From: a virus | Length of the DNA: 26,538 nucleotides | IMG/VR virus record: IMGVR_UViG_3300046748_000159 | Span: 1 to 26,538 of that record | Direction: 5' to 3' (one strand) | Shown here: positions 14,658-23,822 of the stretch, one piece after another | Position numbering within the stretch: the stretch's first letter is position 1 | Layout: the number at the start of each line of letters is the position of its first letter | Notes under the pieces: generated by a model | The model's database searches: none | What the model was told of the DNA's origin: nothing | The model's input: only the letters and a program-made list of their open reading frames with translations | Program-made: the position numbers and the translations under genes

Positions 14658-16133
14658 TTACCTTTTCCCTGTTGTCTTTGCCTCTAATTCCACACCTTGA
14701 ATATATTTCCAAGTGCCTGATACATTTAATCTTACCTTATGATACCTACCTTGATTTGACCTAATGTTGCAATATCCATTTGCATTTAAAGATGATAAAT
14801 TACCAAAACTATCACTATCAACTTGTCTATTTCTTGTTGATACTTGTGCCGATATATCCGGTGTTGTTCCTTGTGCAATTTCAACATAAGGTATTACATT
14901 TGTTATAATGCTTGTTTTACCACCACCGGTATCTAAATCAGCTGTTTCTATTAAAGCCGCTTTATTGTTGCCAGAAAAAGTATGTATTTTTTTGTCTTTT
15001 GCACCACCAAAGATAAATTGACCGCCAATATAAATAGCACTATCTAATGATGCCGGTAATCCATCTAAGGATGTACTTATAAAATTTAATTCTTCAAGGG
15101 TATAATTAATAGTCATAAAAGAAGATATTAATTCACAATCTAATTCTGCATAAGACCATCTATCTAAAGCATAATTATATATTAACAATCTATCCGGCTC
15201 ATCATTGTTAGATGAACCTGATGTATAAGACCAAACAACTATTTGTTCTGTTGGGTCAACAGCGGTTGACATTCTTCCTTTGTTTCTAATTGTAAAATCA
15301 TCAAAGAAAAATCTATTAACTTTTTCTGCACCTATTGGTGTTGATGTTCTACCATCAAATTTATAAAAACCATCATCTGATAAATAAAATACAGTTGAAC
15401 CAACATTAGCAACAGAATTAGGATAGTTACAACCAAAACCTGTTTGCACTTTGTCAAATTGAAATATTAAAGGCGTTCCACTATAAGTACCAATAACAAT
15501 GCCTTTTTCACATAATATTGTTGCATATTCACCACCAACAATGCCGGTAATTTCACCCATATCAAATATATCTTGTATATCAGATTGATTTGTTCCTGCA
15601 GTCCAACCGGTATGTGATGCCAATGATGACCAATACAATCTATTTGTATATGTTGTGCCGCCATACTTTACATTGCCGGTAAAAACAAAATCACGAACAA
15701 CCGCTATGTGTTTTGCGGCAGGTGAACCTGATATATCTGCAAACAATGAACTTGTACCATTATCATATACTTGTAATATATTGTTGTGTCCTGATGCACC
15801 AATAACAAAACCACTAAAGTCTATAAATTTCCAAACATCTGTATCATCAAGTGTTGTGTAATTACCTGATTTAGATATGTTTGTTAAATTAGAATTTGAT
15901 TTTGTAAATTCATATAATTGGCTAGCATCACCAGCAAATATTTTTGGGTCACCACTACTATCTTTTGCCGCAAATAAACCTCTTATTCTACCACTTGCAG
16001 CATTGCTATAAGCCGATAAATCTTGCAAACCTCTATAACCTTTTGCAGCCGGTATTACATTTTTAGCAACTGTAACACCACTTGCGTTATCAGGTTGGTC
16101 TGGTAGCCATTCACCAAATGACATATTCATCAT
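14658..16133 (-). CDS. Tail nozzle/stabilisation-type protein
   Basis: A 491-aa beta-rich protein starting MMNMSFGEWLPDQPDNASG; ATGs at codons 1, 2 and 4 are all possible starts. EWLPDQP...NVIPAAKGYRGL is the opening typical of podovirus proteins that follow the adaptor, namely the P22 gp10-like stabilisation protein and T7 gp12-like nozzle. Repeated blades with GxxxYEF, RLYWSS, FYLSDDGFYKFDG and DRLLIYNYALDRWSYAE look like a beta-propeller. It overlaps the adaptor stop as TAATG, matching the order adaptor then nozzle. It would form the distal tail tube. Exact family is inferred from start motif, size and place. Confidence 0.75.
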   Translation of the reverse strand: MMNMSFGEWLPDQPDNASGVTVAKNVIPAAKGYRGLQDLSAYSNAASGRIRGLFAAKDSSGDPKIFAGDASQLYEFTKSNSNLTNISKSGNYTTLDDTDVWKFIDFSGFVIGASGHNNILQVYDNGTSSLFADISGSPAAKHIAVVRDFVFTGNVKYGGTTYTNRLYWSSLASHTGWTAGTNQSDIQDIFDMGEITGIVGGEYATILCEKGIVIGTYSGTPLIFQFDKVQTGFGCNYPNSVANVGSTVFYLSDDGFYKFDGRTSTPIGAEKVNRFFFDDFTIRNKGRMSTAVDPTEQIVVWSYTSGSSNNDEPDRLLIYNYALDRWSYAELDCELISSFMTINYTLEELNFISTSLDGLPASLDSAIYIGGQFIFGGAKDKKIHTFSGNNKAALIETADLDTGGGKTSIITNVIPYVEIAQGTTPDISAQVSTRNRQVDSDSFGNLSSLNANGYCNIRSNQGRYHKVRLNVSGTWKYIQGVELEAKTTGKR

Positions 16134-16759
16134 TATGTCATCTCACTGTAAAGACTTCGCATTTCTAAACCAGAACCATAACTTCCTTTTTCATCATCAA
16201 TTCTAATTTGTTGCAATGTTAATTGTATAAGTTGTTCATATTGTGCAGCTCTTTGTTCATCAAGCAAATATGTATAAGCATGAAATAAACTACCATACAA
16301 ATATAAGTCAGGGTATCTAGTTAAAATAGTGTTTGATGTATTACTATCACTTAATGATGCAACGCCTGATTTGTAAGTTAATTCTATATTATATGCACTA
16401 TCAGGTATTGGTGCTAAAAATAAATTATCGCCAATAACACTATAAACTCTTGGTAATCCTGTGCCGGTAGTAGAATGTTCTATTTTTACTTGCAATGGTG
16501 TTAAGTATCTTAATGTTACTCTTGGATTATTCATAACTTTAACATTTCTAATAGTTCTTAAATCAGTTGGTAAAGAAATATAAGCATTGTCAGGTGTTGC
16601 TGATAATGTTGTTCTATTTTCTTGTGACCTTGTTTCTAGTTCACGAGATATGCGACTTTCTGCTAAATCAATAAATGTATCAATTTGAGATGTTAAATCA
16701 TCTCTAGCTAAAAAATCAGCAATAGCTGTTTTAAGTTCTGAATAAGTTGTAATTGCCAT
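16133..16759 (-). CDS. Head-tail adaptor (SU10/T7 gp11-like)
   Basis: This 208-aa protein starts MAITTYSELKTAIADFLARD, followed by FIDLAESRISRELETRSQEN. That opening is typical of phage adaptor proteins that attach below the portal. A beta section (YISLPTDLRTIRNVKVMNNP), PRVYSVIGDNLFLAPIP and IELTYKSGV follow. It ends in helices including YPDLYLYGSLFHAYTYLLDE, the part that docks the portal. It overlaps both neighbours as TAATG. Together with the DUF5309 MCP it fits an SU10-like or T7-like short-tailed connector. The call rests on these family motifs and gene order. Confidence 0.82.
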   Translation of the reverse strand: MAITTYSELKTAIADFLARDDLTSQIDTFIDLAESRISRELETRSQENRTTLSATPDNAYISLPTDLRTIRNVKVMNNPRVTLRYLTPLQVKIEHSTTGTGLPRVYSVIGDNLFLAPIPDSAYNIELTYKSGVASLSDSNTSNTILTRYPDLYLYGSLFHAYTYLLDEQRAAQYEQLIQLTLQQIRIDDEKGSYGSGLEMRSLYSEMT

Positions 16760-17082
16760 TATATATTACCACCGCCTGTTCTAAAAAATTTGTTGTCAGG
16801 GTCATTTAGCCATCTAGCCCACGCCCTTTTGTTGTGCTTTGGTTCTCCAAGTTTTTCTATTAAATCATAATATAAATTTGCAGGTATTTCTGCAATTTGT
16901 CTCATGTGGTTTTGGCTTCCAACAAGATTATATGGTTTGTAATCCATATCTAAGTCTTTTGCTTTTTTAATTATTTCTTTTGTTTCTTGTTCTACCGAAA
17001 CATAATGCTGACCATCATTACCACCATGAAAATAAGTTGTTTTCTTTTGATGTGGGTCATATCCAATAATTTTTTTTGTCAT
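16759..17082 (-). CDS. Small conserved head/connector protein, function unknown
   Basis: A 107-aa protein starting MTKKIIGYDPHQKKTTYFHG. Its C-terminal RAWARWLNDPDNKFFRTGGG is a motif I recognise from uncharacterised phage genes found between MCP and adaptor. An internal HGGNDGQHYVSVEQETKEII stretch and a helical middle suggest a compact single domain. No enzymatic motif is seen. Being last before the adaptor, it may be a head-completion or assembly factor. It overlaps the adaptor start as TAATG and has AAGAG upstream of its ATG. Confidence 0.72.
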   Translation of the reverse strand: MTKKIIGYDPHQKKTTYFHGGNDGQHYVSVEQETKEIIKKAKDLDMDYKPYNLVGSQNHMRQIAEIPANLYYDLIEKLGEPKHNKRAWARWLNDPDNKFFRTGGGNI

Positions 17083-17100
17083 TTTTATCTCTTGATTTTA

Positions 17101-17126
17101 GGGAGCTGCCATTAAAGACAGCTCCC
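17101..17126 (-). terminator. Strong hairpin directly after the capsid gene
   Basis: GGGAGCTG at 17101-17108 pairs perfectly with CAGCTCCC at 17119-17126, leaving a 10-nt loop. The 8-bp GC-rich stem stands out in this AT-rich sequence. On the late (minus) transcript it begins 10 nt after the MCP stop and is followed by TAAAAT, not by a U-run. It is therefore more likely a partial terminator or a 3' RNA-stabilising or processing hairpin than a full intrinsic terminator. It occupies the only clear gap between MCP and the next gene. Confidence 0.6.
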
Positions 17127-17136
17127 ATTTATTAGA

Positions 17137-18081
17137 CTAAGATGTACTTAAATCAGTCACCATTGCATGAGCTTTTGGTGCAGTTGGAACAAATGTCCAT
17201 TCTGATATTATTGCAAACTTAGTTGCATCACCGGTTGGTGCTACATCTGAAACAGAAAATAATCTGTTAGGTAAATGACCAACTGAATAATGGTCACTAT
17301 CTAGCAAGAATACTGTATCATTTGGCATTTGTCTGTCTATTGTGACAGATAACTCACCAAAGTCTGTTAGATACATTGACACACTTCCAATAATAGCAAT
17401 TTCTTTTGGTGCTGAATATTGAAGTTGTGCAGTTGCTACTGAGCCACCTGATAAGTCACTAAATGCGACTTTGTTAGCAGGTGAAACAACTAACATATCT
17501 GGTTGTCCACCATCTGTGTATGCTAATTTCATTGCAGCGTCTATTTTAGCTAAAGTAAGTGCAGCGTTTGTGCCAGCTTTGTCAGAAACATCACTACCAT
17601 CACCGGTTGGTGTTGTAGATGGTGATACTAGATTTACATTAGTTATATAAGAACTAATTTTACCAGCTTTTCTTGGGTCTGATGCTGAACGAGCTTCATT
17701 TTTACATAATGCTTTTTCAATATCTCTGCGTTGCTCTAAGCCTTTTAGAACCTTGACATAAGCGGTCTCTTTATCCCTACCTGCTTTGTCAACACTATCT
17801 AAAGTGCCTGATACTGATGCGGCTTGGATTGAGATTTGATGATAATTGCCAAGTCTTGTTGTTACAGTTGGATTGACATAAGAATAGTCTGCACCTTCTG
17901 CGGCATAGTTATCATCAGCTGCTGCTGTTAGTTCTTGTACTTGCCATTCGTGAAATACGCCTGATGTAGTTACTTTTTTACCATTAGAAAATATTGGTGT
18001 TTCTGCAGGGTCTATACGAGTAATAACATCTGACAAATCTTCTCTTTCACCGATTGCGTTTGCGGTTTTATATGTTGCCAT
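17137..18081 (-). CDS. Major capsid protein, SU10/DUF5309 family
   Basis: A 314-aa protein starting MATYKTANAIGEREDLSDVI. The opening GEREDLSDVITRIDPAETPI and the HEWQVQEL segment are the hallmark start of the DUF5309/SU10 major capsid family, a HK97-fold shell protein. Later strands include DMLVVSPANKVAFSDLSG, IGSVSMYLTDFGELSVTIDR and PNDTVFLLDSDHYSV, as in that family. Length is about normal. Ribosome site AAGGAAA is strong, and a GC-rich hairpin follows the gene, fitting high expression. It lies directly after the scaffold. Confidence 0.92.
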   Translation of the reverse strand: MATYKTANAIGEREDLSDVITRIDPAETPIFSNGKKVTTSGVFHEWQVQELTAAADDNYAAEGADYSYVNPTVTTRLGNYHQISIQAASVSGTLDSVDKAGRDKETAYVKVLKGLEQRRDIEKALCKNEARSASDPRKAGKISSYITNVNLVSPSTTPTGDGSDVSDKAGTNAALTLAKIDAAMKLAYTDGGQPDMLVVSPANKVAFSDLSGGSVATAQLQYSAPKEIAIIGSVSMYLTDFGELSVTIDRQMPNDTVFLLDSDHYSVGHLPNRLFSVSDVAPTGDATKFAIISEWTFVPTAPKAHAMVTDLSTS

Positions 18082-18099
18082 AGTTTTTTCCTTTTTAGG

Positions 18100-19164
18100 T
18101 TATGTGGATTTTTGTAAAAGATAATCAACAGCCGAATCCATGCTACCTGTTGACCTTAACTTACTAAAGGCTTTATCAACCTTTCCTTTTTTTAGGTCAT
18201 TAGAGGTTGTTATTTTCTTTCCAGACTTTGCCATCTTTGGTGCTTTGCGTAATTTTTTTTGCATAAGAGGTTTTTTAGTTTGTAATTCATCAAACATCAT
18301 TGCTTTTCTCAACATTAATATTGCCCTATGGTCGGTAGCTTGACTTAATTCTGCATCTGTAAATCTTTCCCTTTCAGGTAAATTTTTTGCATAATTTACA
18401 ATCTTCCTTTTTTCACTTTCGGCAATTTTCTGGTCTTTCCACTCCGGTATAGCATCATTCAAGTATTGTTGTGATTGTGCTATAACCTTTTGCATTTGTT
18501 GTTGACCTTCAATTTGTTGTTTATATTGCAACTCTTGATTTGTTTGTTGAACCCTTGCTAAGTGTTCTCTTTTGTCTCGCCACGCATCTTTTTGCCTAAC
18601 ATATTCCAATGGGTCATCTTCATATAATCTTGTCCATTGTTCTTCTGTTGGCTCATTTTGAATGTCACTAGATAGTTGCTGGTTTACTTGCTCTAAACCT
18701 AAGCGGAGATTTTCTCTCTCTTGTAAAAGTTCCGATTGTTGCTGTTCAAATTGTTTTTTTTGGCTAGCAAGTTCGGTTGTCTTTCTAGTATAATCAGATT
18801 GTCGGCTATAACCTGCAGCTAATTCGTCAAGGGTAACATCTTTATCTTCACCATTAATCTTAACAGTAATATATTCTTGTTCCTCATATTCCTCAGCTTC
18901 GGCTTCAGTTATTGTTTCATCTAATTCTTCCGATACATCTTCTTCAACAGCTTCAAGTGGCTCATCTTGTTCTTCAACTTGATAAGGTTCTTCACTTATT
19001 GGTTCATCTATATCTGTAATGGTTTCAGTTTCGTCAACTTCTACCTCTGGTTGTACCTCTTGATTCGGTTGTGGATTATCTTCTGTTTCCTGCCTGTCAA
19101 GTAGTAGGCTTGTGGCTTCCGCCATGTTGATAGGTTCGTTCCCTGTTGGGTTGTCGGCTGTCAT
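18100..19164 (-). CDS. Capsid scaffolding protein
   Basis: A 354-aa protein starting MTADNPTGNEPINMAEATSL. Residues about 30-105 are extremely Glu/Asp-rich. VKINGEDKDVTLDELAAGYS, followed by SDYTRKT, is a motif common in phage scaffolds. A long Gln/Glu coiled coil spans about 130-250 and a very basic C-terminus about 300-340 (KKLRKAPKMAKSGKKITTSN). Acidic rod plus basic capsid-binding tail immediately before the MCP gene is the classic scaffold layout. A strong AAAGGAG precedes the ATG. Confidence 0.87.
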   Translation of the reverse strand: MTADNPTGNEPINMAEATSLLLDRQETEDNPQPNQEVQPEVEVDETETITDIDEPISEEPYQVEEQDEPLEAVEEDVSEELDETITEAEAEEYEEQEYITVKINGEDKDVTLDELAAGYSRQSDYTRKTTELASQKKQFEQQQSELLQERENLRLGLEQVNQQLSSDIQNEPTEEQWTRLYEDDPLEYVRQKDAWRDKREHLARVQQTNQELQYKQQIEGQQQMQKVIAQSQQYLNDAIPEWKDQKIAESEKRKIVNYAKNLPERERFTDAELSQATDHRAILMLRKAMMFDELQTKKPLMQKKLRKAPKMAKSGKKITTSNDLKKGKVDKAFSKLRSTGSMDSAVDYLLQKST

Positions 19165-19197
19165 TTTTTGCTCCTTTAGACTGCGTTATGCTTGGTC

Positions 19198-19461
19198 TTA
19201 GTTGATTTTTGTTAATTGGTCATTTGCAATCTTACCGGTTGCAATGACATTTTCTATGTGTTGCTTAACTGTTTTAAGAGTTTTCAACATCATAAAAACT
19301 GTTTCACGAGGTTTTTGTTGTTCAATAGAACTATTTTCCCATGCTGTATGGTATTCTTTTTCTAAATAATCAAAAGCCTCTTTTAGAATTTCGTTTTCAA
19401 GTAATGCTTGTGCTTGTTTACCACGAGCAATTTCTTTTTGTATTTTATCCATGTTATCCAT
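19198..19461 (-). CDS. Small helical phage protein, function unknown
   Basis: An 87-aa helical protein starting MDNMDKIQKEIARGKQAQAL, with ENEILKEAFDYLEKEYHTAW and a final helix ending ENVIATGKIANDQLTKIN. This length and the pattern A..LLENE...EAFDYLE..Y...W are familiar from uncharacterised phage genes in the head cluster, where small helical proteins may assist assembly. No catalytic or DNA-binding motif is seen. The start is backed by AAAGGAA; M4 is an alternative. It lies between the RTX-repeat protein and the scaffold. A small terminase role is possible but not supported by gene order. Confidence 0.75.
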   Translation of the reverse strand: MDNMDKIQKEIARGKQAQALLENEILKEAFDYLEKEYHTAWENSSIEQQKPRETVFMMLKTLKTVKQHIENVIATGKIANDQLTKIN

Positions 19462-19473
19462 TTTTATTTCCTT

Positions 19474-21798
19474 TTATGTATATTGTGCTATTTCTTCTTC
19501 CGTATAACCTTTTTCAAGTAATGACGCTATTTCTGTTTCTGTTAAATATTGATTTTCGTTTGTAGCAACAATAGCTTTGTTTCCAAGTAATCCCATTGTG
19601 TCAACTCCACCAAATTGTGCAATATTTAACATTGTGTCAGCACCTTGCTCTGTATATCCTTGTGACAATAAAGAATTTTTATAAGCGTCAGGTGATTGTG
19701 AAACTTTACTAAGATTTGAAATATCTATTGTATCTTCACCATTTGCAACAGCTTTTAACGATAATAAAGTTGTGCCTTGTATTAAATCATTTGCCAACAT
19801 ATTAGCATCAAAACCATTTTCACCTGTGTAATAAAATCTTTGAATATCATCAGTTGAGTTAATAATATCTCCAGTTTCAGGATTATAATTTAATCTATTA
19901 TCTGCAGTTTGTTCTGTTTCTTGATTGCCGTAAGTTACACTTAATGGGTCACGATTACCTGTTTGCACTAAAACATCACCTTCTGTTTTTAAACCAAAGC
20001 CATCTGCAATAGTATTAATAGCAGTACCCATACCTTGTGATATTGCTGATGCTTTATCAACATTGCCTTGTTTAAATTTATCGCCACCCATGCCAAAATC
20101 TTCACTTGATGAGGTTGCTAAATCAAAACCACTAAAACCTGTTTTATTAGATGGGTCAGGTGCTAAACCTTCTGCAAACAATAAACCCATAGCAATAGCT
20201 GCTGTTAATGGATTAGTTGCAAGACCTTGTATTCCTGTTCCAAGAGTCGTAGTTATGCCTGAACCTCCTAATGCAGCAGCACCACCTGTACTTACAGTTG
20301 CTGTTCCACCTAATAACCCTGATGCACCTAAACCAACCGCAGAACCAAAAACATTTGTTGGTGTTGCTTCTTCAAGTGCAGCATTTAAACTTAATAAACC
20401 ACCACCTAAAGATAATAATTCAGTAGGCGTTAATTGTGTTGCATTATTTAATGTTGAACCAGCAGCACCAAAACCTTCATTAAGAGGACTATTCATAAAA
20501 TTACTAGCTTTATCTAAACCTTTTTCAAACATACTTCTTGGGTCATCAACAGGTATCATTTGGTTACTAGTTGGGTCAAATTTTGTAATAATATATCCAT
20601 CTGCATCAGTAAAAACTTCATAAAAAGTTTGTCCATCTTTAGTAAAAGTTTCAAAAGCAGTTGCACCTGTGGGTGTTGTTCCTGCTGATTGCAAATTAAA
20701 TTCACTTCCTGTATCACTTAAATTTATTTGTCCATCAATAGAGCCATCAAGACTTAATCCCCCACCTTCACTAGTTTGTTTAAATGACGAGCCAGCAACA
20801 CCTGATGGAGCGGTTCTTGTTCCACTTAAAATTGTTTCTGCATTATTTATTAAATTACTTGCTTGAGCAGAACTACCTGCAATAGAACTTAAACCAGTTA
20901 AAAGAGCTGAACCAAAATTTGCATTTGTTGTTTCTATTGTGTTAATTAAACTAGCTGCGTCATTTGCTGTAATGTCACCTATATCAACTAATGTATTTAT
21001 AATGTTTGTAGCATTATCTTTTGTAATATAACCTGATGTTTCTTCTGTTTCACTTCCTGTTCCGCTATCAATAATATCATTACCAGTACCACCAGTAAGT
21101 GTACTTGTTAAAATATTATTTTCTGATGGAATTTCTGTTGTTTCAGTACCTGTGCCACCATCTATTGTATCATTACCACCTGCTCCATTTATTGTACTTA
21201 TTGTTGTGCCACCACTTGTATTTGAGTTAATTTCTATTGTGTTAGTTCCTGTACCTCCAGCAAGGGTATCATTACCTGAACCTCCTGTAATAATTGTTCC
21301 AGTATCAATACCTCCGTTATTAGAACCACTACCATCTGTACCGCTATCATCACTACCAAGTAAACTTGTTGCACCTGCACCAATTAAACCTGCAGCACCT
21401 AAACCTGTTAAATCAATACCATCATCAGTTGTGCTGCCACCTTGATTAACAAAAGACTCCCAAAAAGCAGGGTCATAAGGTAACCTTTGATAAACATTCA
21501 TATTAAATGTATCAGGACTAACCGCAAAACTTCTTTGAAAGTCGCTTTCAAGTGTTGGGTATTGGTCAATCATATTTAACAAAGATTGTGGTCTTTGTTG
21601 CATAACATCTAAATCTGACAATGTGTCTAATGTAGGTGTGTTTTGTAATAAACCTTGTTGTGGAACAAAATAATTAGGTTGATTTAATACAGGTTGAAAA
21701 TTATCCATAAAGCCTGAATAATCTATTTGCTGTGTCGTTGGTTGTGCAGCGTTTAAACCACTAAGTATTGCTAATGTTTCGTCATCTAAATTTGACAT
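19474..21798 (-). CDS. Large head-region protein with RTX-like Gly/Asp repeats
   Basis: A 774-aa protein starting MSNLDDETLAILSGLNAAQP. Residues 172-253 contain three paired nonapeptide units resembling the Ca2+-binding GGxGxDxux repeat: GGSGNDTLA plus GGTGTNTIE at 172-189, GAGGNDTID plus GGTGTETTE at 205-222, and GGTGNDIID plus SGTGSETEE at 236-253. Gly/Ala-rich hydrophobic segments occur at about 131-148 and around 450-560. Near the C-terminus SLLSQGYTEQGADTML and SLLEKGYTEEEIAQYT form a duplicated helical motif. It begins on the portal stop (TAATG). It is probably a virion protein that is packaged or ejected. Family is unrecognised; repeats are directly visible. Confidence 0.72.
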   Translation of the reverse strand: MSNLDDETLAILSGLNAAQPTTQQIDYSGFMDNFQPVLNQPNYFVPQQGLLQNTPTLDTLSDLDVMQQRPQSLLNMIDQYPTLESDFQRSFAVSPDTFNMNVYQRLPYDPAFWESFVNQGGSTTDDGIDLTGLGAAGLIGAGATSLLGSDDSGTDGSGSNNGGIDTGTIITGGSGNDTLAGGTGTNTIEINSNTSGGTTISTINGAGGNDTIDGGTGTETTEIPSENNILTSTLTGGTGNDIIDSGTGSETEETSGYITKDNATNIINTLVDIGDITANDAASLINTIETTNANFGSALLTGLSSIAGSSAQASNLINNAETILSGTRTAPSGVAGSSFKQTSEGGGLSLDGSIDGQINLSDTGSEFNLQSAGTTPTGATAFETFTKDGQTFYEVFTDADGYIITKFDPTSNQMIPVDDPRSMFEKGLDKASNFMNSPLNEGFGAAGSTLNNATQLTPTELLSLGGGLLSLNAALEEATPTNVFGSAVGLGASGLLGGTATVSTGGAAALGGSGITTTLGTGIQGLATNPLTAAIAMGLLFAEGLAPDPSNKTGFSGFDLATSSSEDFGMGGDKFKQGNVDKASAISQGMGTAINTIADGFGLKTEGDVLVQTGNRDPLSVTYGNQETEQTADNRLNYNPETGDIINSTDDIQRFYYTGENGFDANMLANDLIQGTTLLSLKAVANGEDTIDISNLSKVSQSPDAYKNSLLSQGYTEQGADTMLNIAQFGGVDTMGLLGNKAIVATNENQYLTETEIASLLEKGYTEEEIAQYT
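21040..21285 (-). repeat. Three RTX-like 18-residue units in the head-region protein
   Basis: These bases encode the three GGxGNDxxx/GGTGxxxxE doublets spaced about 32 residues apart (residues 172, 205 and 236). The core GGxGND fits the first half of the calcium-binding beta-roll repeat; the second half of each pair lacks the Asp. Three units are few for a full beta-roll, so binding capacity would be small or lost. Confidence 0.65.
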
Positions 21799-23813
21799 TA
21801 CTCAACTCTTGGTAAGTTTGTTGATGGTTGTCCACCAACTTGTTGTTCAAAACCTCTTAGTTGAGCTTCATACCTAAGTTCTTCTTTTCTTATTTCCATT
21901 TTCATTTGCAATTCTTCACGCTTTAATTGTAATTCAGCGTCTTGTTTTGCTTTTTGTAATTGAATATCGGCTTCCATTTTTTGTTGTTCAAGTTGCATTT
22001 TAATTTGTGCTTCACTTGGTTGGGGTGGTTGTTGTGGTTGTGGTGGCGTATCGGCAGGATTTTTAAAGAACCTTGACGCATCTTTAAATCCGGCTAGCCC
22101 TGATAATTCTGCCAATGTATTTCTATATTGTTCTAAAGAAACTAATGGGTTTTCAGCACCCATTTGAAGTAATATTTGTTCTTGTTTTTGTGCCATTTGA
22201 TTTAAAAATGCTAGTTTTTCGTTTGTTTGACCGCTACCTAAACCAACATTAACTGTAATATCATATTCATGCTTCCAATTTGTAGGGTCTATTGGCACAA
22301 ATTTATTGTTTAACCTTATCATTTGGTCTTTTTTGCCATGATGTAAACATAAAGTTAGGATTAATCTAAATAATTGTTTTACGCCTGTTTCGGCAAAAAC
22401 CCTCGCAATCATTTCAATTTTACCTTGTGCAGCATTAACTTGAGCGGCAACAGCGGTTGCGGTTGTAGATTGTAGTGCATCTGCATCAAGACCCATTGAG
22501 GCTTTTGAAAGTCCTGTTCTTTGTTCTTTTAATTCATCAAGATATTGCAACAAACTATAAGCATTTTGACCTATCATTTGTGGTTGCAATGGTTGTAACG
22601 AATTTGCTTGTCTTACCCTAACAACACCACCTGCCCTTGAATTTAATAAATCATCAATATTAACTTGACCCTCAACAGCGGCAATTCTTGAATTATTAGT
22701 AAGATATATATTATCTAATAATTGTCGCATTACAGTTGATTTAATTAATTGTATGTCCATAACAATTTCAGCTAAACTTCTACCAATAAGTCTATGCGGC
22801 ATTAGTATGGGAGATAAACAAGCAAATGGTATATGGTCAAAAACTTCATTTTCAACTATTTCAGAACCTTCGCCAATAGTAACAACCCTGCGTAATTCAG
22901 CAATACCATCACCATCATAATCAGCTTTTATGTATGCTTCGACAACTAATACATCACGCATTGACATATCACTTGTATCAGTATCACTACCGGTCTCAAC
23001 ATCTTCAAATCTATTTTGTACTTCATCACCAAAATCTAATTCGGAATGTCCGGCATATCTTTCAACCAAATCTCTATCATAACCCATTTGTATAAGGTCA
23101 CTTACTTTCATGGTTGTGCGGTGGGCTACAAAATCAGCTTCTTCTAAAGATGATGCTCTTTTAGAAACTAAAAATTCTTCTGGTGGAATATTATCAACTT
23201 TAATCATACCACCATAACTTTTTCTTTTTATAACAACATCATGTCTAGCATTACTTTCATAACTATCCATAGTTTCCATTGACATTTCGTCAACTTGATA
23301 TTCTTCTTGCTCTTCCGTTCTTTGTTCAAGAACTTCAACGCTTTCGTCTTGCAATAAAAGTGTTAATTCATCATCTGAAAGATTAGTATATGTTTCCTCT
23401 TCCATTGTTTCAGTTTCATCATAATAAACTTTTACAACACCTAGTTTTTGTAACAACGCATCCTTAAAAAAATTATGTAAAACAACAAAACCATTATTTT
23501 GACAATTTATAACATAATTTGCGTATGATGTGGCTTGTTCTGCACCCTCAACATCTTCTTCATTGCGAGGCATAAATTTTACAAAATCATCTGTTTGTGT
23601 AAAAGTACGCATAAGGCTAGGCATGATAAATTCTATGGTGTCGGCAACCTCTGTTGTAACAACTTGAGAACGACCTTCTTGTTCGTTACCATACTTTTCA
23701 CCCATATAGTAATCCATAGCCTTAATTCTGTCTATGCCGTACTCATTATCATAATAGCCATGTGCGTTCTCTATTTCATTACGCAACAAGGCTTGAAATT
23801 CTAGCTTATCCAT
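21798..23813 (-). CDS. Portal protein
   Basis: A 671-aa protein starting MDKLEFQALLRNEIENAHGY. GRSQVVTTEVADTIEFIMPS and LMRTFTQTDDFVKFMP are the typical N-terminal wing/crown-region motifs of P22/SU10-like portals, and IPFACLSPILMPHRLIGRSL belongs to the stem and clip region. Residues about 590-655 form a Gln/Lys/Glu coiled coil, the barrel-like C-terminal extension. As a dodecameric ring it would dock TerL and the adaptor. The long acidic insertion around 140-185 (ETMEEETYTNLSDDE) is variable. A TAGGATT ribosome site precedes the ATG, and the gene abuts small upstream genes. Confidence 0.88.
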   Translation of the reverse strand: MDKLEFQALLRNEIENAHGYYDNEYGIDRIKAMDYYMGEKYGNEQEGRSQVVTTEVADTIEFIMPSLMRTFTQTDDFVKFMPRNEEDVEGAEQATSYANYVINCQNNGFVVLHNFFKDALLQKLGVVKVYYDETETMEEETYTNLSDDELTLLLQDESVEVLEQRTEEQEEYQVDEMSMETMDSYESNARHDVVIKRKSYGGMIKVDNIPPEEFLVSKRASSLEEADFVAHRTTMKVSDLIQMGYDRDLVERYAGHSELDFGDEVQNRFEDVETGSDTDTSDMSMRDVLVVEAYIKADYDGDGIAELRRVVTIGEGSEIVENEVFDHIPFACLSPILMPHRLIGRSLAEIVMDIQLIKSTVMRQLLDNIYLTNNSRIAAVEGQVNIDDLLNSRAGGVVRVRQANSLQPLQPQMIGQNAYSLLQYLDELKEQRTGLSKASMGLDADALQSTTATAVAAQVNAAQGKIEMIARVFAETGVKQLFRLILTLCLHHGKKDQMIRLNNKFVPIDPTNWKHEYDITVNVGLGSGQTNEKLAFLNQMAQKQEQILLQMGAENPLVSLEQYRNTLAELSGLAGFKDASRFFKNPADTPPQPQQPPQPSEAQIKMQLEQQKMEADIQLQKAKQDAELQLKREELQMKMEIRKEELRYEAQLRGFEQQVGGQPSTNLPRVE

Positions 23814-23822
23814 TAAAAAATC

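Noticed and set aside
18100-18112. Possible DnaA box near TATGTGGATTT
   Set aside because: It deviates from the TTATNCACA consensus at key positions and lies inside the scaffold gene end; I found no perfect box in the window.
20063-20623. 186-aa plus-strand open frame opposite the RTX-repeat protein
   Set aside because: Pro/Ala/Val-rich shadow of Gly/Ala-rich coding sequence; long only because the minus-strand gene lacks certain codons.
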